The notes: generated by a model not told the origin, from the sequence alone. A stretch of DNA of 64,000 nucleotides from Lysobacter prati (GCF_009765215.1 NZ_VLNV01000006.1:186001-250000); one strand, 5' to 3'; shown: positions 6,944 to 12,908, numbered from the stretch's first letter. Made by a program: numbers and translations.

Positions 6944-7267
6944 ATGGATCCCACCGACGATCAAGATGACCCACCACTCGACGCTGATGACGTTCAGGCA
7001 ATTGCTGCGCTCACACAGGACGACCTTCGCTCAATCGATCGCGCCATTCTGTCCAGCAGCAGTGAAAGCTGGCGGAAGGTTGCCCTTGTCGTGGCTGTCG
7101 CAATGGACGCGCATCCAGGCCTGTACTACGACATTCCGGACGTGTTCTACGGCCAACGGGTGATTGGCCTAGTCTCAAGTGGCAACCTGGAGGCCCGGGG
7201 CAATCTGCGCCGCATGCGCTTCAGTGAGGTTCGCACTACTCCCATCGGCCTCCGGGGTGAGGCCTAA
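6944..7267 (+). CDS. cassette 11: DUF3658-like soluble protein
   Basis: 107 residues, very acidic N-terminus (M-D-P-T-D-D-Q-D-D-P-P-L-D-A-D-D). The rest, with L-R-S-I-D-R-A-I-L, W-R-K-V-A-L-V-V, I-P-D-V-F-Y-G-Q-R-V-I-G-L and G-N-L-E-A-R-G-N-L-R-R-M-R-F-S-E-V-R, follows the pattern I associate with DUF3658, a small helical domain sometimes attached to DUF1835. That assignment is from memory and moderate. No signal peptide or membrane segment. The ATG is 18 bp after the core. Confidence 0.6.
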   Translation: MDPTDDQDDPPLDADDVQAIAALTQDDLRSIDRAILSSSSESWRKVALVVAVAMDAHPGLYYDIPDVFYGQRVIGLVSSGNLEARGNLRRMRFSEVRTTPIGLRGEA

Positions 7268-7321
7268 CATTTCATTCAAGCCGACACCGCTCCGCGGTGC
7301 GGCTTAACTCAGGCGTTAGAG
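7262..7321 (+). repeat. attC site of cassette 11
   Basis: 60 bp, GCCTAAC to GTTAGAG. One arm base differs (CATTTCATTC). The centre is ACACCGCTCCGCGGTG. Confidence 0.92.
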
Positions 7322-7326
7322 CCCGC

Positions 7327-7740
7327 ATGAAGTATCCGGCACCTACACAGGTTGAGATCGCGGATTTGGAGAAGGCCGTTGGCTTTTCTCTCCCAACTGC
7401 ACTCATTGAGCTTTACGCATCGCGCGGCAATGGTGGCTTTGGCCCGGACTACGGATTTCTTGGCTTCGGCTCCGGACACGTCACGGACCAAGGCGATACA
7501 GCGCTTGGGCTCTACCAGGTGTTCAACAGCCCAGATCCTGACGATCCTGGCTGGGCTTGGCCCAAGCACTTGCTACCTGTTCTTCATCTTGGGTGCGCCA
7601 TCCACTACTGCATTGATCTGGCTACTCCAGGCAATCCAGTGATCCAGTTCGATCCGAATGGGTTTGGTCCCGGAGACGACTGGAATGGTGCTTTTACGGT
7701 AGCTTTCCCCAAGCTGGAGCCGTGGCTAGGCGGGCTCTAA
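7327..7740 (+). CDS. cassette 12: SMI1/KNR4 (SUKH) family protein, possible toxin immunity protein
   Basis: 137 residues from the ATG at 7327, 5 bp after the core. The N-terminal I-A-D-L-E-K-A-V-G-F-S-L-P-T-A-L-I-E-L-Y is the hallmark SUKH start (helix, then L-P-x-x-h-x-x-h-Y). Gly-rich strands follow (N-G-G-F-G-P-D-Y-G-F-L-G-F), then L-P-V-L-H-L-G-C and V-I-Q-F-D-P-N, the usual later strands. SUKH proteins are commonly immunity partners of contact-dependent or polymorphic toxins, so a lone cassette copy could protect against a neighbour's toxin. No toxin gene is visible in the window. The upstream in-frame extension into attC11 is not used. Confidence 0.78.
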   Translation: MKYPAPTQVEIADLEKAVGFSLPTALIELYASRGNGGFGPDYGFLGFGSGHVTDQGDTALGLYQVFNSPDPDDPGWAWPKHLLPVLHLGCAIHYCIDLATPGNPVIQFDPNGFGPGDDWNGAFTVAFPKLEPWLGGL

Positions 7741-7804
7741 CAATTCATTCAAGCCGAACACCAATCGCTACGCGCTTGGTGTCGGCTTAACTCAGGAGTT
7801 AGGC
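7735..7804 (+). repeat. attC site of cassette 12
   Basis: 70 bp long-class site, CTCTAAC to GTTAGGC. CAGGAG replaces CAGGCG just before the core. Confidence 0.9.
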
Positions 7805-7815
7805 ATCAGGGGAAG

Positions 7816-8217
7816 ATGGCGGTGAACTGGGGAAAGATTGCCAAGTACGCAGCGGCGCTGTTCATTGTCCGCGTCGTGCTCGGCATCCTGGAGGGCGGCT
7901 TCATGTCGGCGGAGAGCACCCGTGCAGCCGTCGCGTCACTGGTTGGCTCTTCTTTGGTTTCGTTTGCTGCCTGCGCAGTCGTTTTCGCGCATCTGTCCTT
8001 CCGCCAGCCGGTCCGGCCATTTGCTCATGCTTGGTTAGCACTTTTGCTCCAGGCGGGCGTCGCCGCCTTGCTCTTGCAGGCGCTCACCGCCTGGCCTGGA
8101 AGCACTCCGCCAGTCTTGATCCTTATAGATTGGCTCGTACTGGTATGTGCTCTTGTGGCAGGCACAGCTATAGGCTCCAATCTGCGGGGTAGCCGCGGGG
8201 AGCCGGCTGATGCCTAA
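7816..8217 (+). CDS. cassette 13: multi-pass membrane protein of unknown function
   Basis: 133 residues with about four hydrophobic segments, near 10-28, 38-60, 70-90 and 98-118. The short N-terminal cytosolic part is basic and the C-terminus (R-G-S-R-G-E-P-A-D-A) is charged. It is a probable inner-membrane protein; no transport motif or family recognised. The ATG is preceded by a GGGGAAG ribosome-binding-like stretch (7809-7815). The stop is within its attC. Confidence 0.66.
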   Translation: MAVNWGKIAKYAAALFIVRVVLGILEGGFMSAESTRAAVASLVGSSLVSFAACAVVFAHLSFRQPVRPFAHAWLALLLQAGVAALLLQALTAWPGSTPPVLILIDWLVLVCALVAGTAIGSNLRGSRGEPADA

Positions 8218-8269
8218 CAATTCATTCAAGCCGACCGCTCCGCGGTGCGGCTTAACTCAGGGGTTAGGG
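8212..8269 (+). repeat. attC site of cassette 13
   Basis: 58 bp, GCCTAAC to GTTAGGG. The left arm of the inner stem lacks two bases (CCGACCGCTCC), giving an imperfect palindrome. CAGGGG replaces CAGGCG before the core. Confidence 0.88.
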
Positions 8270-8274
8270 CCAAC

Positions 8275-8664
8275 ATGAGCGTGACTTGGTTTACAGACCT
8301 TTTGGACGATGGCCATCCAATTGACGTCGTAGCTGACGTCCGCTTCCTTTCCACTAGTGAGGGCGGCAAGACGTGCTCAGTTCGCGCCAAGTACCGTCCA
8401 AATCACAACTTTGGCTTGCCTGATGACCGGTCCTTCTACATTGGTCAGATCGAGTTTGCCCCGGGAGACGAGGTTGCGCCTGGTGAAAGCCGCCGAGTCT
8501 CCATCCAATTCCTAAGTGGCGCCGGCCTAGTAGATCTACTCGTTCCAGGCCGTGAGTGGCGGATCCAAGAGGGCACCAAGTTGGTGGCTTTGGCTAGGGT
8601 CGTGGAGGTACCGGGTGGGCTCTCACAATTCATTCAAGTCGACGCCGCTCCGCGGCGCTCTTAA
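8275..8664 (+). CDS. cassette 14: EF-Tu domain III-like beta-barrel protein
   Basis: 129 residues from the ATG at 8275. The body follows the order of EF-Tu domain III: V-V-A-D-V-R-F-L-S-T-S-E-G-G-K, then K-Y-R-P-N-H-N-F, then I-G-Q-I-E-F-A-P-G-D-E-V-A-P-G-E, then W-R-I-Q-E-G-T-K-L-V-A-L-A-R-V-V. Compare EF-Tu's L-x-x-E-E-G-G-R, G-Y-R-P-Q, P-G-D and I-R-E-G-x-R-T-V-G-A-G-V-V. No GTPase domain is attached, so it is not a translation factor; a stand-alone barrel may bind tRNA, protein or act in defence. The original stop (TAA of the inverse core) has become TCA at 8623-8625, extending the protein by 12 residues through its attC. Confidence 0.66.
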   Translation: MSVTWFTDLLDDGHPIDVVADVRFLSTSEGGKTCSVRAKYRPNHNFGLPDDRSFYIGQIEFAPGDEVAPGESRRVSIQFLSGAGLVDLLVPGREWRIQEGTKLVALARVVEVPGGLSQFIQVDAAPRRS

Positions 8665-8678
8665 CTCAGGCGTTAGGT
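8620..8678 (+). repeat. attC site of cassette 14, degenerate
   Basis: 59 bp, CTCTCAC (expected CCCTAAC) to GTTAGGT. The inverse core has lost the conserved AAC triplet, and the arms carry AAGTCGA and CTCTTAACTC changes. It is probably a weak or dead recombination site. Confidence 0.82.
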
Positions 8679-8687
8679 GCCTCACCA

Positions 8688-9077
8688 ATGTCAGCCCCAA
8701 TCATTAAGCATGATGCTCCAGAGCAGCCGAATGACGACCCGAGCCATCCCATTCCGTCACTTGCCGTTCTTGACGTGGCTACGATTCTCAAGGACGGTGG
8801 AGCTGATCTTTCTATTGTCATTGCATCTCCCCTGGCCGCGGACGAGCGCTCACTGAGCCGGCTGCTGGACAAGATCGAGGGCTATCTGGGCCACATTCGA
8901 TCTCCTGAGTTCCACGCCGAGGCCGGTATCCCAAGCCCTGGCAACACCACCATCAAGGTCCTCATTCACCCGGCCTCGTGCCCGGAGGCATTCGACCTAC
9001 TTGAGCGCTCCAAGGAATGGGTACTCGCCAATGACGCCACCCTCAAGATCGAGCAGCTTGATCTTGCGGTGCACTAG
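8688..9077 (+). CDS. cassette 15: soluble protein of unknown function (DUF6572-like?)
   Basis: 129 residues. The N-terminus is acidic and Pro-rich (about 1-24). It is followed by V-L-D-V-A-T-I-L, D-L-S-I-V-I-A-S, then L-L-D-K-I-E-G-Y-L-G-H-I and a second strand-helix half (T-I-K-V-L-I-H-P, A-F-D-L-L-E-R). The pattern recalls DUF6572, but this is uncertain. No signal or membrane segment. The stop TAG lies 6 bp before the inverse core rather than in it, unlike most neighbours. Confidence 0.6.
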   Translation: MSAPIIKHDAPEQPNDDPSHPIPSLAVLDVATILKDGGADLSIVIASPLAADERSLSRLLDKIEGYLGHIRSPEFHAEAGIPSPGNTTIKVLIHPASCPEAFDLLERSKEWVLANDATLKIEQLDLAVH

Positions 9078-9083
9078 GGCGGC

Positions 9084-9143
9084 GCCTAACAATTCATTCA
9101 ATCCGACGCCGCTTCGCGGCACGACTTAACTCAGGCGTTAGGG
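9084..9143 (+). repeat. attC site of cassette 15
   Basis: 60 bp, GCCTAAC to GTTAGGG. Arms read CAATCCGA and ACGACTTAAC (each one base off consensus). Confidence 0.9.
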
Positions 9144-9158
9144 TTTAGGGGATCCGTA

Positions 9159-9470
9159 ATGGGCTGGCTAGTAGCAACAATCCTGTTCGGTTGCTTTGCC
9201 CTCAATGTGCTTGCCTCAGTGTTCGTGCTTCGCCATCAGCTCACCCCAGTGCGATTGCGTGTGCTTCAACTGGTGGTCGTCTGGTTCGTCCCGATTCTAG
9301 GAGCTTTCATCTGCTTGGCCATCCTCGGATCCGATTCCATAGTTGGGACCCAGGGAGACGGCTTCGTAGACGGGGTGGATGCCTGGGGGGCGCAGGATGG
9401 ACTGCCACAAGGTTCCCCTGCCTGTGGCTGTTCGGAGATTGCGGAGCATGACGATGGGAGCATCACGTGA
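9159..9470 (+). CDS. cassette 16: two-pass membrane protein of unknown function
   Basis: 103 residues. Membrane segments at about 2-24 and 37-57 (V-V-V-W-F-V-P-I-L-G-A-F-I-C-L-A-I-L-G) are joined by a short basic loop. A polar, Gly/Asp-rich C-terminal tail of about 45 residues carries C-G-C. The W-x-x-P-x-x-G pattern of the second segment resembles phospholipase D-like and PLDc_N membrane anchors, but nothing else supports that. The stop falls 16 bp before the attC. Confidence 0.62.
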   Translation: MGWLVATILFGCFALNVLASVFVLRHQLTPVRLRVLQLVVVWFVPILGAFICLAILGSDSIVGTQGDGFVDGVDAWGAQDGLPQGSPACGCSEIAEHDDGSIT

Positions 9471-9486
9471 TCGCTATCGGCCTAGC

Positions 9487-9546
9487 CCCTAACAATTCAT
9501 TCAAGCCGACACCGCTCCGCGGTGCGGCTTAACTCAGACGTTAGGT
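9487..9546 (+). repeat. attC site of cassette 16
   Basis: 60 bp, CCCTAAC to GTTAGGT. CAGACG replaces CAGGCG before the core. Confidence 0.92.
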
Positions 9547-9550
9547 TGCA

Positions 9551-9907
9551 ATGACTGACTCTGCGCAGCTTCTACTTCTGCAAGCTTTCCTCTACGGGCT
9601 AGGCGCTATCGGGCTCTTCGCAATTGGCGCGCTGCCTTTGCGTAGTTACATGATCGTTGCCCGACTAAGAGCCGCTTCAAGGCCTACCTGGCAGACCTTG
9701 GTCGTCCTAACGGCTACTCTCGGTTCGGTAGCTCTAGCCAGTCGGTTCTTGGTACATCTAAGCAGATGTCTCCTGGGGTATCACTGCTCTGCAAATGCTG
9801 CGGGAGGTTGGATCGACTCCGCGTTCTTGGGTGCGATATACGTTTGCTTCGAGATCGTCTCTTGCTTTGTTCTCTGGGTTGGCGGGCGTGGTCGCTTGGC
9901 AACCTAA
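9551..9907 (+). CDS. cassette 17: multi-pass membrane protein of unknown function
   Basis: 118 residues, three hydrophobic segments near 7-28, 47-68 and 88-110. The cytosolic loop R-L-R-A-A-S-R sits after the first, and two Cys (C73, C80) lie in the loop before the third. A likely inner-membrane protein. The ATG is 4 bp after the core; the stop lies in ACCTAAC, which is complementary to the cassette's own TTAGGT start. No family recognised. Confidence 0.64.
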   Translation: MTDSAQLLLLQAFLYGLGAIGLFAIGALPLRSYMIVARLRAASRPTWQTLVVLTATLGSVALASRFLVHLSRCLLGYHCSANAAGGWIDSAFLGAIYVCFEIVSCFVLWVGGRGRLAT

Positions 9908-9971
9908 CAATTCGTTCAAGCCGAACACCAATCGCTACGCGATTGATGTCGGCTTAACTCAGGCGTTAGGT
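9902..9971 (+). repeat. attC site of cassette 17
   Basis: 70 bp long-class site, ACCTAAC to GTTAGGT, left arm CAATTCGTTC. Confidence 0.92.
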
Positions 9972-9974
9972 GCT

Positions 9975-10322
9975 ATGGACAATCCGCCACTGGCAGTGGC
10001 AGTAGATCTGCTGGCCATCGCCACCATTGCTGTGATTGCATGGTACTTGGGGAGGGTGCGGTGGTTTATCCGTGTTCCCCTGAGCGCTCTAATCGGGTGG
10101 CCGATCATCACTGGTTCCGTTTCTCTGCATTGGAGCATCCTAGCGGCCAGCGCCATTACGCTCGACGAATCGGAGTGGGTTGCCATGCACGACACCGGTC
10201 CGCTTGTCGTTTCGGCTCTCTTTGGCTGGGTCTATGCTCTGTTGATAGTCCTCGCGACCGAAGCCGTCAGAGGGATCGTACTGGGCTTTAGGCGTTTGGC
10301 CGTATCCCGGCAAAGCGCCTAA
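9975..10322 (+). CDS. cassette 18: multi-pass membrane protein of unknown function
   Basis: 115 residues from the ATG at 9975, 3 bp after the core; the frame stays open upstream through cassette 17 but that is incidental. Hydrophobic segments lie near 5-24, 31-60 (with a W-P-I-I-T-G break) and 76-98, and a basic C-terminus follows (F-R-R-L-A-V-S-R). The stop codon lies in the inverse core. No family recognised. Confidence 0.62.
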   Translation: MDNPPLAVAVDLLAIATIAVIAWYLGRVRWFIRVPLSALIGWPIITGSVSLHWSILAASAITLDESEWVAMHDTGPLVVSALFGWVYALLIVLATEAVRGIVLGFRRLAVSRQSA

Positions 10323-10376
10323 CTATTCATTCAAGCCGACGCCGCTCCGCGGCGCGGATTAACTTAGGCGTTAGGC
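10317..10376 (+). repeat. attC site of cassette 18
   Basis: 60 bp, GCCTAAC to GTTAGGC, with small changes CTATTCATTC, CGGATTAAC and CTTAGG. Confidence 0.9.
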
Positions 10377-10379
10377 TCC

Positions 10380-10871
10380 ATGAGAAAGCTCCTCGCCATC
10401 CTCATTGCGTACGCTCTAGCTGCTCCGGTTGTTTTTGCCGCCGGCGGGAAATCTCCCTCAGCCCAAGGCGTCCTCTCCCAGATCACCAAAGAGGGTGGTC
10501 GCAAAGTCTTGTGGGATTTGTGGGAGCAAGAAGAGTTCGGTCCCGTTCTGTCCGGTATCGAGTCTGGTGACGCGGCCTGGCTAAAGGTCGCTACGCAGCT
10601 TCGGCCGTTCGCTGACGCCGGGGCATCGCTATCGCTCGACTACGCTGTTGCCCGTGCGCTCCCGAAGACCCCTGAGGCAGTTTTGGCGTATGTCGGACAC
10701 GGCCTTGAAATTGAGTACATTTGCACCTCACCATTCATCGAGCCGGAGCCAGGGGTCGCTGAGGCATATGAGCAGAACACCCTTGCGGCGCTGGCGAAGG
10801 TCAGGGCTCCTGCACTGGCGCCTCTTGCGGCTGAGTGTTCAAAGCGCGTGCGCCTACCGGATGGGGCCTAA
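10380..10871 (+). CDS. cassette 19: exported protein of unknown function
   Basis: 163 residues. The signal peptide spans about residues 1-20 (L-L-A-I-L-I-A-Y-A-L-A-A-P-V-V-F-A-A). The mature part is helical (G-G-R-K-V-L-W-D-L-W, W-L-K-V-A-T-Q-L) and includes A-L-P-K-T-P-E-A-V-L, then a C-x(n)-C pair (C116 and a C near 154) that could form a disulfide in the periplasm. I recall similar exported proteins annotated as hypothetical in related bacteria, but no function. The ATG is 3 bp after the core. Confidence 0.68.
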   Translation: MRKLLAILIAYALAAPVVFAAGGKSPSAQGVLSQITKEGGRKVLWDLWEQEEFGPVLSGIESGDAAWLKVATQLRPFADAGASLSLDYAVARALPKTPEAVLAYVGHGLEIEYICTSPFIEPEPGVAEAYEQNTLAALAKVRAPALAPLAAECSKRVRLPDGA

Positions 10872-10924
10872 CAACTCATTCAAGCCGACACCGCTCCGCG
10901 GTGCGGCCAACTCAGGCGTTAGGT
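10866..10924 (+). repeat. attC site of cassette 19
   Basis: 59 bp, GCCTAAC to GTTAGGT. The right arm reads GCGGCCAACTC where neighbours have GCGGCTTAACTC. Confidence 0.88.
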
Positions 10925-10927
10925 GAC

Positions 10928-11436
10928 ATGACAAGATTTCTCGCTCTTCTGGTGCTCAGTCTTATTTCGGTCTCGGTGCTTGCAGCTACTCCTTACAAGA
11001 CTGAGAGTGTCATGCTTTTCAGCCGGACTCTGTCCTCAAAGAGCGCGTCCCATCGGTGGAGGCGCTGTCCAACTACATAAGGGCAGTTCAAGCCGCAACC
11101 GAGAAGGCCTTAGCCGTTGAGCCGCCTAGCCCATCGAGCGGGTATTTGGTTTTGGCCGTTCGGCCTGGCGAACAATCGATGGTCTGGTTGGATTTCAAGC
11201 CCTCATTGCCCGCTCCTATCAATGAGCGGCTCAGGGCGGCCATCCTTAGCGTTCCGCCCTTCAAGGTCCGTAATGGCGTAGTGGTCTTTGCGCTCAACGC
11301 TACGCTCTGGGACGCAGCTCCAACACAGGGATTTCCCAACCCGCCAGAGTGGAGCAAAGCAATGGATGGGCGCAGTGATCCAATGGAAATAGGCGACCTC
11401 GTGGACATGGTGTGGCCCGCTCGGGCCGGCACCTAA
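10928..11436 (+). pseudogene. cassette 20: exported protein gene with a frameshift
   Basis: The frame from the ATG at 10928 encodes a good signal peptide (F-L-A-L-L-V-L-S-L-I-S-V-S-V-L-A-A) but stops at 11080. The rest of the protein continues in another frame up to 11436, reading F-Q-P-D-S-V-L-K-E-R-V-P-S-V-E-A-L-S. One base gained, or two lost, near the T run at 11016-11019 restores a protein of about 169 residues that ends in its attC like its neighbours. The mature domain (V-L-A-V-R-P-G-E-Q-S, V-W-L-D-F-K-P) is not recognised. An assembly error in the homopolymer is possible. Confidence 0.66.
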
Positions 11437-11499
11437 CAATTCATTCGAGCCGAACACCAATCGCTACGCGGTTGGTGCGGCTTAACTCTGGCGTTAGGT
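11431..11499 (+). repeat. attC site of cassette 20
   Basis: 69 bp long-class site, ACCTAAC to GTTAGGT. The right arm reads GTTGGTGCGG, one base short of the usual TTGGTGTCGG. The left arm has CGAGCCGA. Confidence 0.9.
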
Positions 11500-11506
11500 G
11501 CATCAG

Positions 11507-11980
11507 ATGGTTCCGTACGGATTAGGTCAAGAGCAATTTGTCTCGATGTATCAGCGCAAGCTGGATCGCCTTTCAGATCAGGCCATCCGTGCGCTTAGAG
11601 ACCTACTGGCCTTGCCGATGGGCGATGGTGTGGATGAGGCCCACCTCGAAATATTCCCAGATGAGTATGGTGGCGCACCTAGTGTCTGGGCCTACTGGCG
11701 TGGCAAGAACAATAAGGTAGATCGCTCAGACCCGAGTCTCTTTCCTGGGGCGTCGTTTGAGCTTGATCTTGACCTCAAAGACCTAGGAGGGATTGACGAG
11801 CAGTACTTTGCGGACCCTGACCAGTTTCCTGGCCTGCAACTTACGGCCAAACTACTCTCTCGATGGGTCGCGGAATCATGGTGGAAGGCGGGCGGATGGG
11901 CATACGCTGTACCGACAACTCTTGCTGTTCATGACTTCGGGTCGTATGGATGGGTGCAGCTTTCCAAGGGTGGCACCTAA
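11507..11980 (+). CDS. cassette 21: soluble protein of unknown function
   Basis: 157 residues from the ATG at 11507; a GTG at 11498 overlapping the core is also in frame. It is acidic and rich in W/Y/D (V-W-A-Y-W-R-G-K-N-N-K, S-F-E-L-D-L-D-L-K-D-L, V-A-E-S-W-W-K-A-G-G-W), without membrane segments or a signal peptide. The composition resembles small immunity-type proteins, but no family was recognised and this is only an impression. The stop lies in ACCTAAC, the complement of its own TTAGGT start. Confidence 0.65.
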   Translation: MVPYGLGQEQFVSMYQRKLDRLSDQAIRALRDLLALPMGDGVDEAHLEIFPDEYGGAPSVWAYWRGKNNKVDRSDPSLFPGASFELDLDLKDLGGIDEQYFADPDQFPGLQLTAKLLSRWVAESWWKAGGWAYAVPTTLAVHDFGSYGWVQLSKGGT

Positions 11981-12034
11981 CAATTCATTCAAGCCGAAGC
12001 CACTTCGCGGCTCGGCTTAACTCAGGCGTTAGAC
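11975..12034 (+). repeat. attC site of cassette 21
   Basis: 60 bp, ACCTAAC to GTTAGAC. The centre is AGCCACTTCGCGGCT, with one mismatch in the inner stem. Confidence 0.92.
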
Positions 12035-12038
12035 CGCT

Positions 12039-12305
12039 ATGACACGACATAGAGTCTTGGCTGTAGCTGTGGCGTTGCTATCGACCGGATGGGTCGTCCC
12101 GCTATTTCTTGGCGTGGACGCCTATGTGTCGTCCTGGCATGCCGAAGGTTTGCCTTTGTTGCGGGGAGAGCATCCGCTCAACTCATTCCCAGCAATGGCC
12201 TTCTCTGCCGCATGCTTCCGGGTGGCACAAGTTTGGCTCGGGCTTGTCGTACTTTCTTGGTCATACATGGGCTACTCCGCCATCGCTCGTCGGCGCGCGG
12301 CCTAA
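12039..12305 (+). CDS. cassette 22: small membrane protein of unknown function
   Basis: 88 residues with two hydrophobic segments, about 7-25 and 50-80, joined by a polar loop (A-Y-V-S-S-W-H-A-E-G-L-P). The basic C-terminus R-R-R-A-A suggests a cytosolic end. The first segment could instead be a signal peptide. The ATG is 4 bp after the core. No family recognised. Confidence 0.62.
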   Translation: MTRHRVLAVAVALLSTGWVVPLFLGVDAYVSSWHAEGLPLLRGEHPLNSFPAMAFSAACFRVAQVWLGLVVLSWSYMGYSAIARRRAA

Positions 12306-12369
12306 CAATTCATCCAGGCCGAACACCAATCGCTACGCGCTTGGTGTCGGCTTAACTCAGGCGTTAGGC
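12300..12369 (+). repeat. attC site of cassette 22
   Basis: 70 bp long-class site, GCCTAAC to GTTAGGC, with arm CATCCAGGCCGA for CATTCAAGCCGA. Confidence 0.9.
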
Positions 12370-12372
12370 GCC

Positions 12373-12894
12373 ATGGAGGGGTTCTTGGACATTCGCGTTG
12401 CCGACCTGGAAAACCCTGACGTTCTCGCGCTGCTCCGTGAGCACCTCGACTCTTTGGCACCCACCGCCCCGACCGAAAGCCGCCATGCTCTGGACCTGAG
12501 CGGCCTCCGGGGTTCTGATATCACCTTTTGGAGTATCTGGGATGGTCCTGTGTTGGCTGGCTTCGGCGCGCTCAAACATCTGACCGAATCGCACGCCGAG
12601 GTCAAATCCATGCGGACTGCCGCTTCTCATCTGAGGCAAGGCGTGGCCTCGAGGGTGTTGGAGCATATTGTTCAAGAGGCAGCCGCAAGCGGCTATTCGC
12701 GGCTGAGTCTGGAGACAGGTTCGATGGCCTTCTTTGAGGCCGCGCGGCGCTTGTACACGTCATTTGGGTTCGTTCCATGCCCGCCATTCGGCGGCTACAA
12801 GGCAGATCCAAATAGTGTGTTCATGACTATGAAGCTCACCGAGTTGGCGCCTGGCAATTCATTCAAGCAAAAACCGCTTCGTGGCTTGCCTTGA
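12373..12894 (+). CDS. cassette 23: GNAT-family N-acetyltransferase
   Basis: 173 residues from the ATG at 12373, 3 bp after the core. The GNAT pattern is clear: an I-R-V-A-D-L start, a beta-strand with L-A-G-F-G-A-L-K, motif A region V-K-S-M-R-T-A-A-S-H-L-R-Q-G-V-A-S-R-V-L (the Q/R-x-x-G-x-A equivalent binding acetyl-CoA), and the closing F-F-E-A-A-R-R-L-Y-T-S-F-G-F. Substrate unknown; relatives acetylate small amines or antibiotics. The natural stop in the inverse core is lost (TAA is now TGG at 12852-12854), so about 13 attC-encoded residues (G-N-S-F-K-Q-K-P-L-R-G-L-P) are added. Confidence 0.82.
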   Translation: MEGFLDIRVADLENPDVLALLREHLDSLAPTAPTESRHALDLSGLRGSDITFWSIWDGPVLAGFGALKHLTESHAEVKSMRTAASHLRQGVASRVLEHIVQEAAASGYSRLSLETGSMAFFEAARRLYTSFGFVPCPPFGGYKADPNSVFMTMKLTELAPGNSFKQKPLRGLP

Positions 12895-12908
12895 CCCTGG
12901 CGTCGGGC
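12849..12908 (+). repeat. attC site of cassette 23, decayed
   Basis: GCCTGGC to GTCGGGC. Both the inverse core and the core have lost their conserved AAC and GTT triplets, and the arms carry AAAAACCGC and CTTGACC changes. It is probably non-functional and marks the array's end. Confidence 0.8.

Larger units (their letters stand above)
1733..12908. mobile_element. sedentary chromosomal integron: intI, attI region and 23 gene cassettes
   Basis: The element has a leftward intI-type tyrosine recombinase gene (disrupted), a presumed attI just upstream, and a tandem series of 23 units. Each unit starts at a GTTRRRY core, carries one short rightward gene and ends in an attC. The attC consensus begins TAACAATTCATTCAAGCCGA and ends CGGCTTAACTCAGGCGTTAG. 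Cassettes are 280-575 bp. All genes point away from intI, as expected for cassettes. High attC similarity and vertical-looking neighbours mark it as a chromosomal (sedentary) integron rather than a class 1 mobile one. Xanthomonads are known to carry such integrons. The last attC (12849-12908) is decayed, which sets the array's right edge. Confidence 0.93.

Noticed and set aside
3266-12369. Regular repeats of about 60-70 bp resembling a CRISPR array
   Set aside because: The intervals are 280-575 bp and hold genes, repeats are imperfect palindromes with GTTRRRY cores, and there is no cas gene. They are attC sites.
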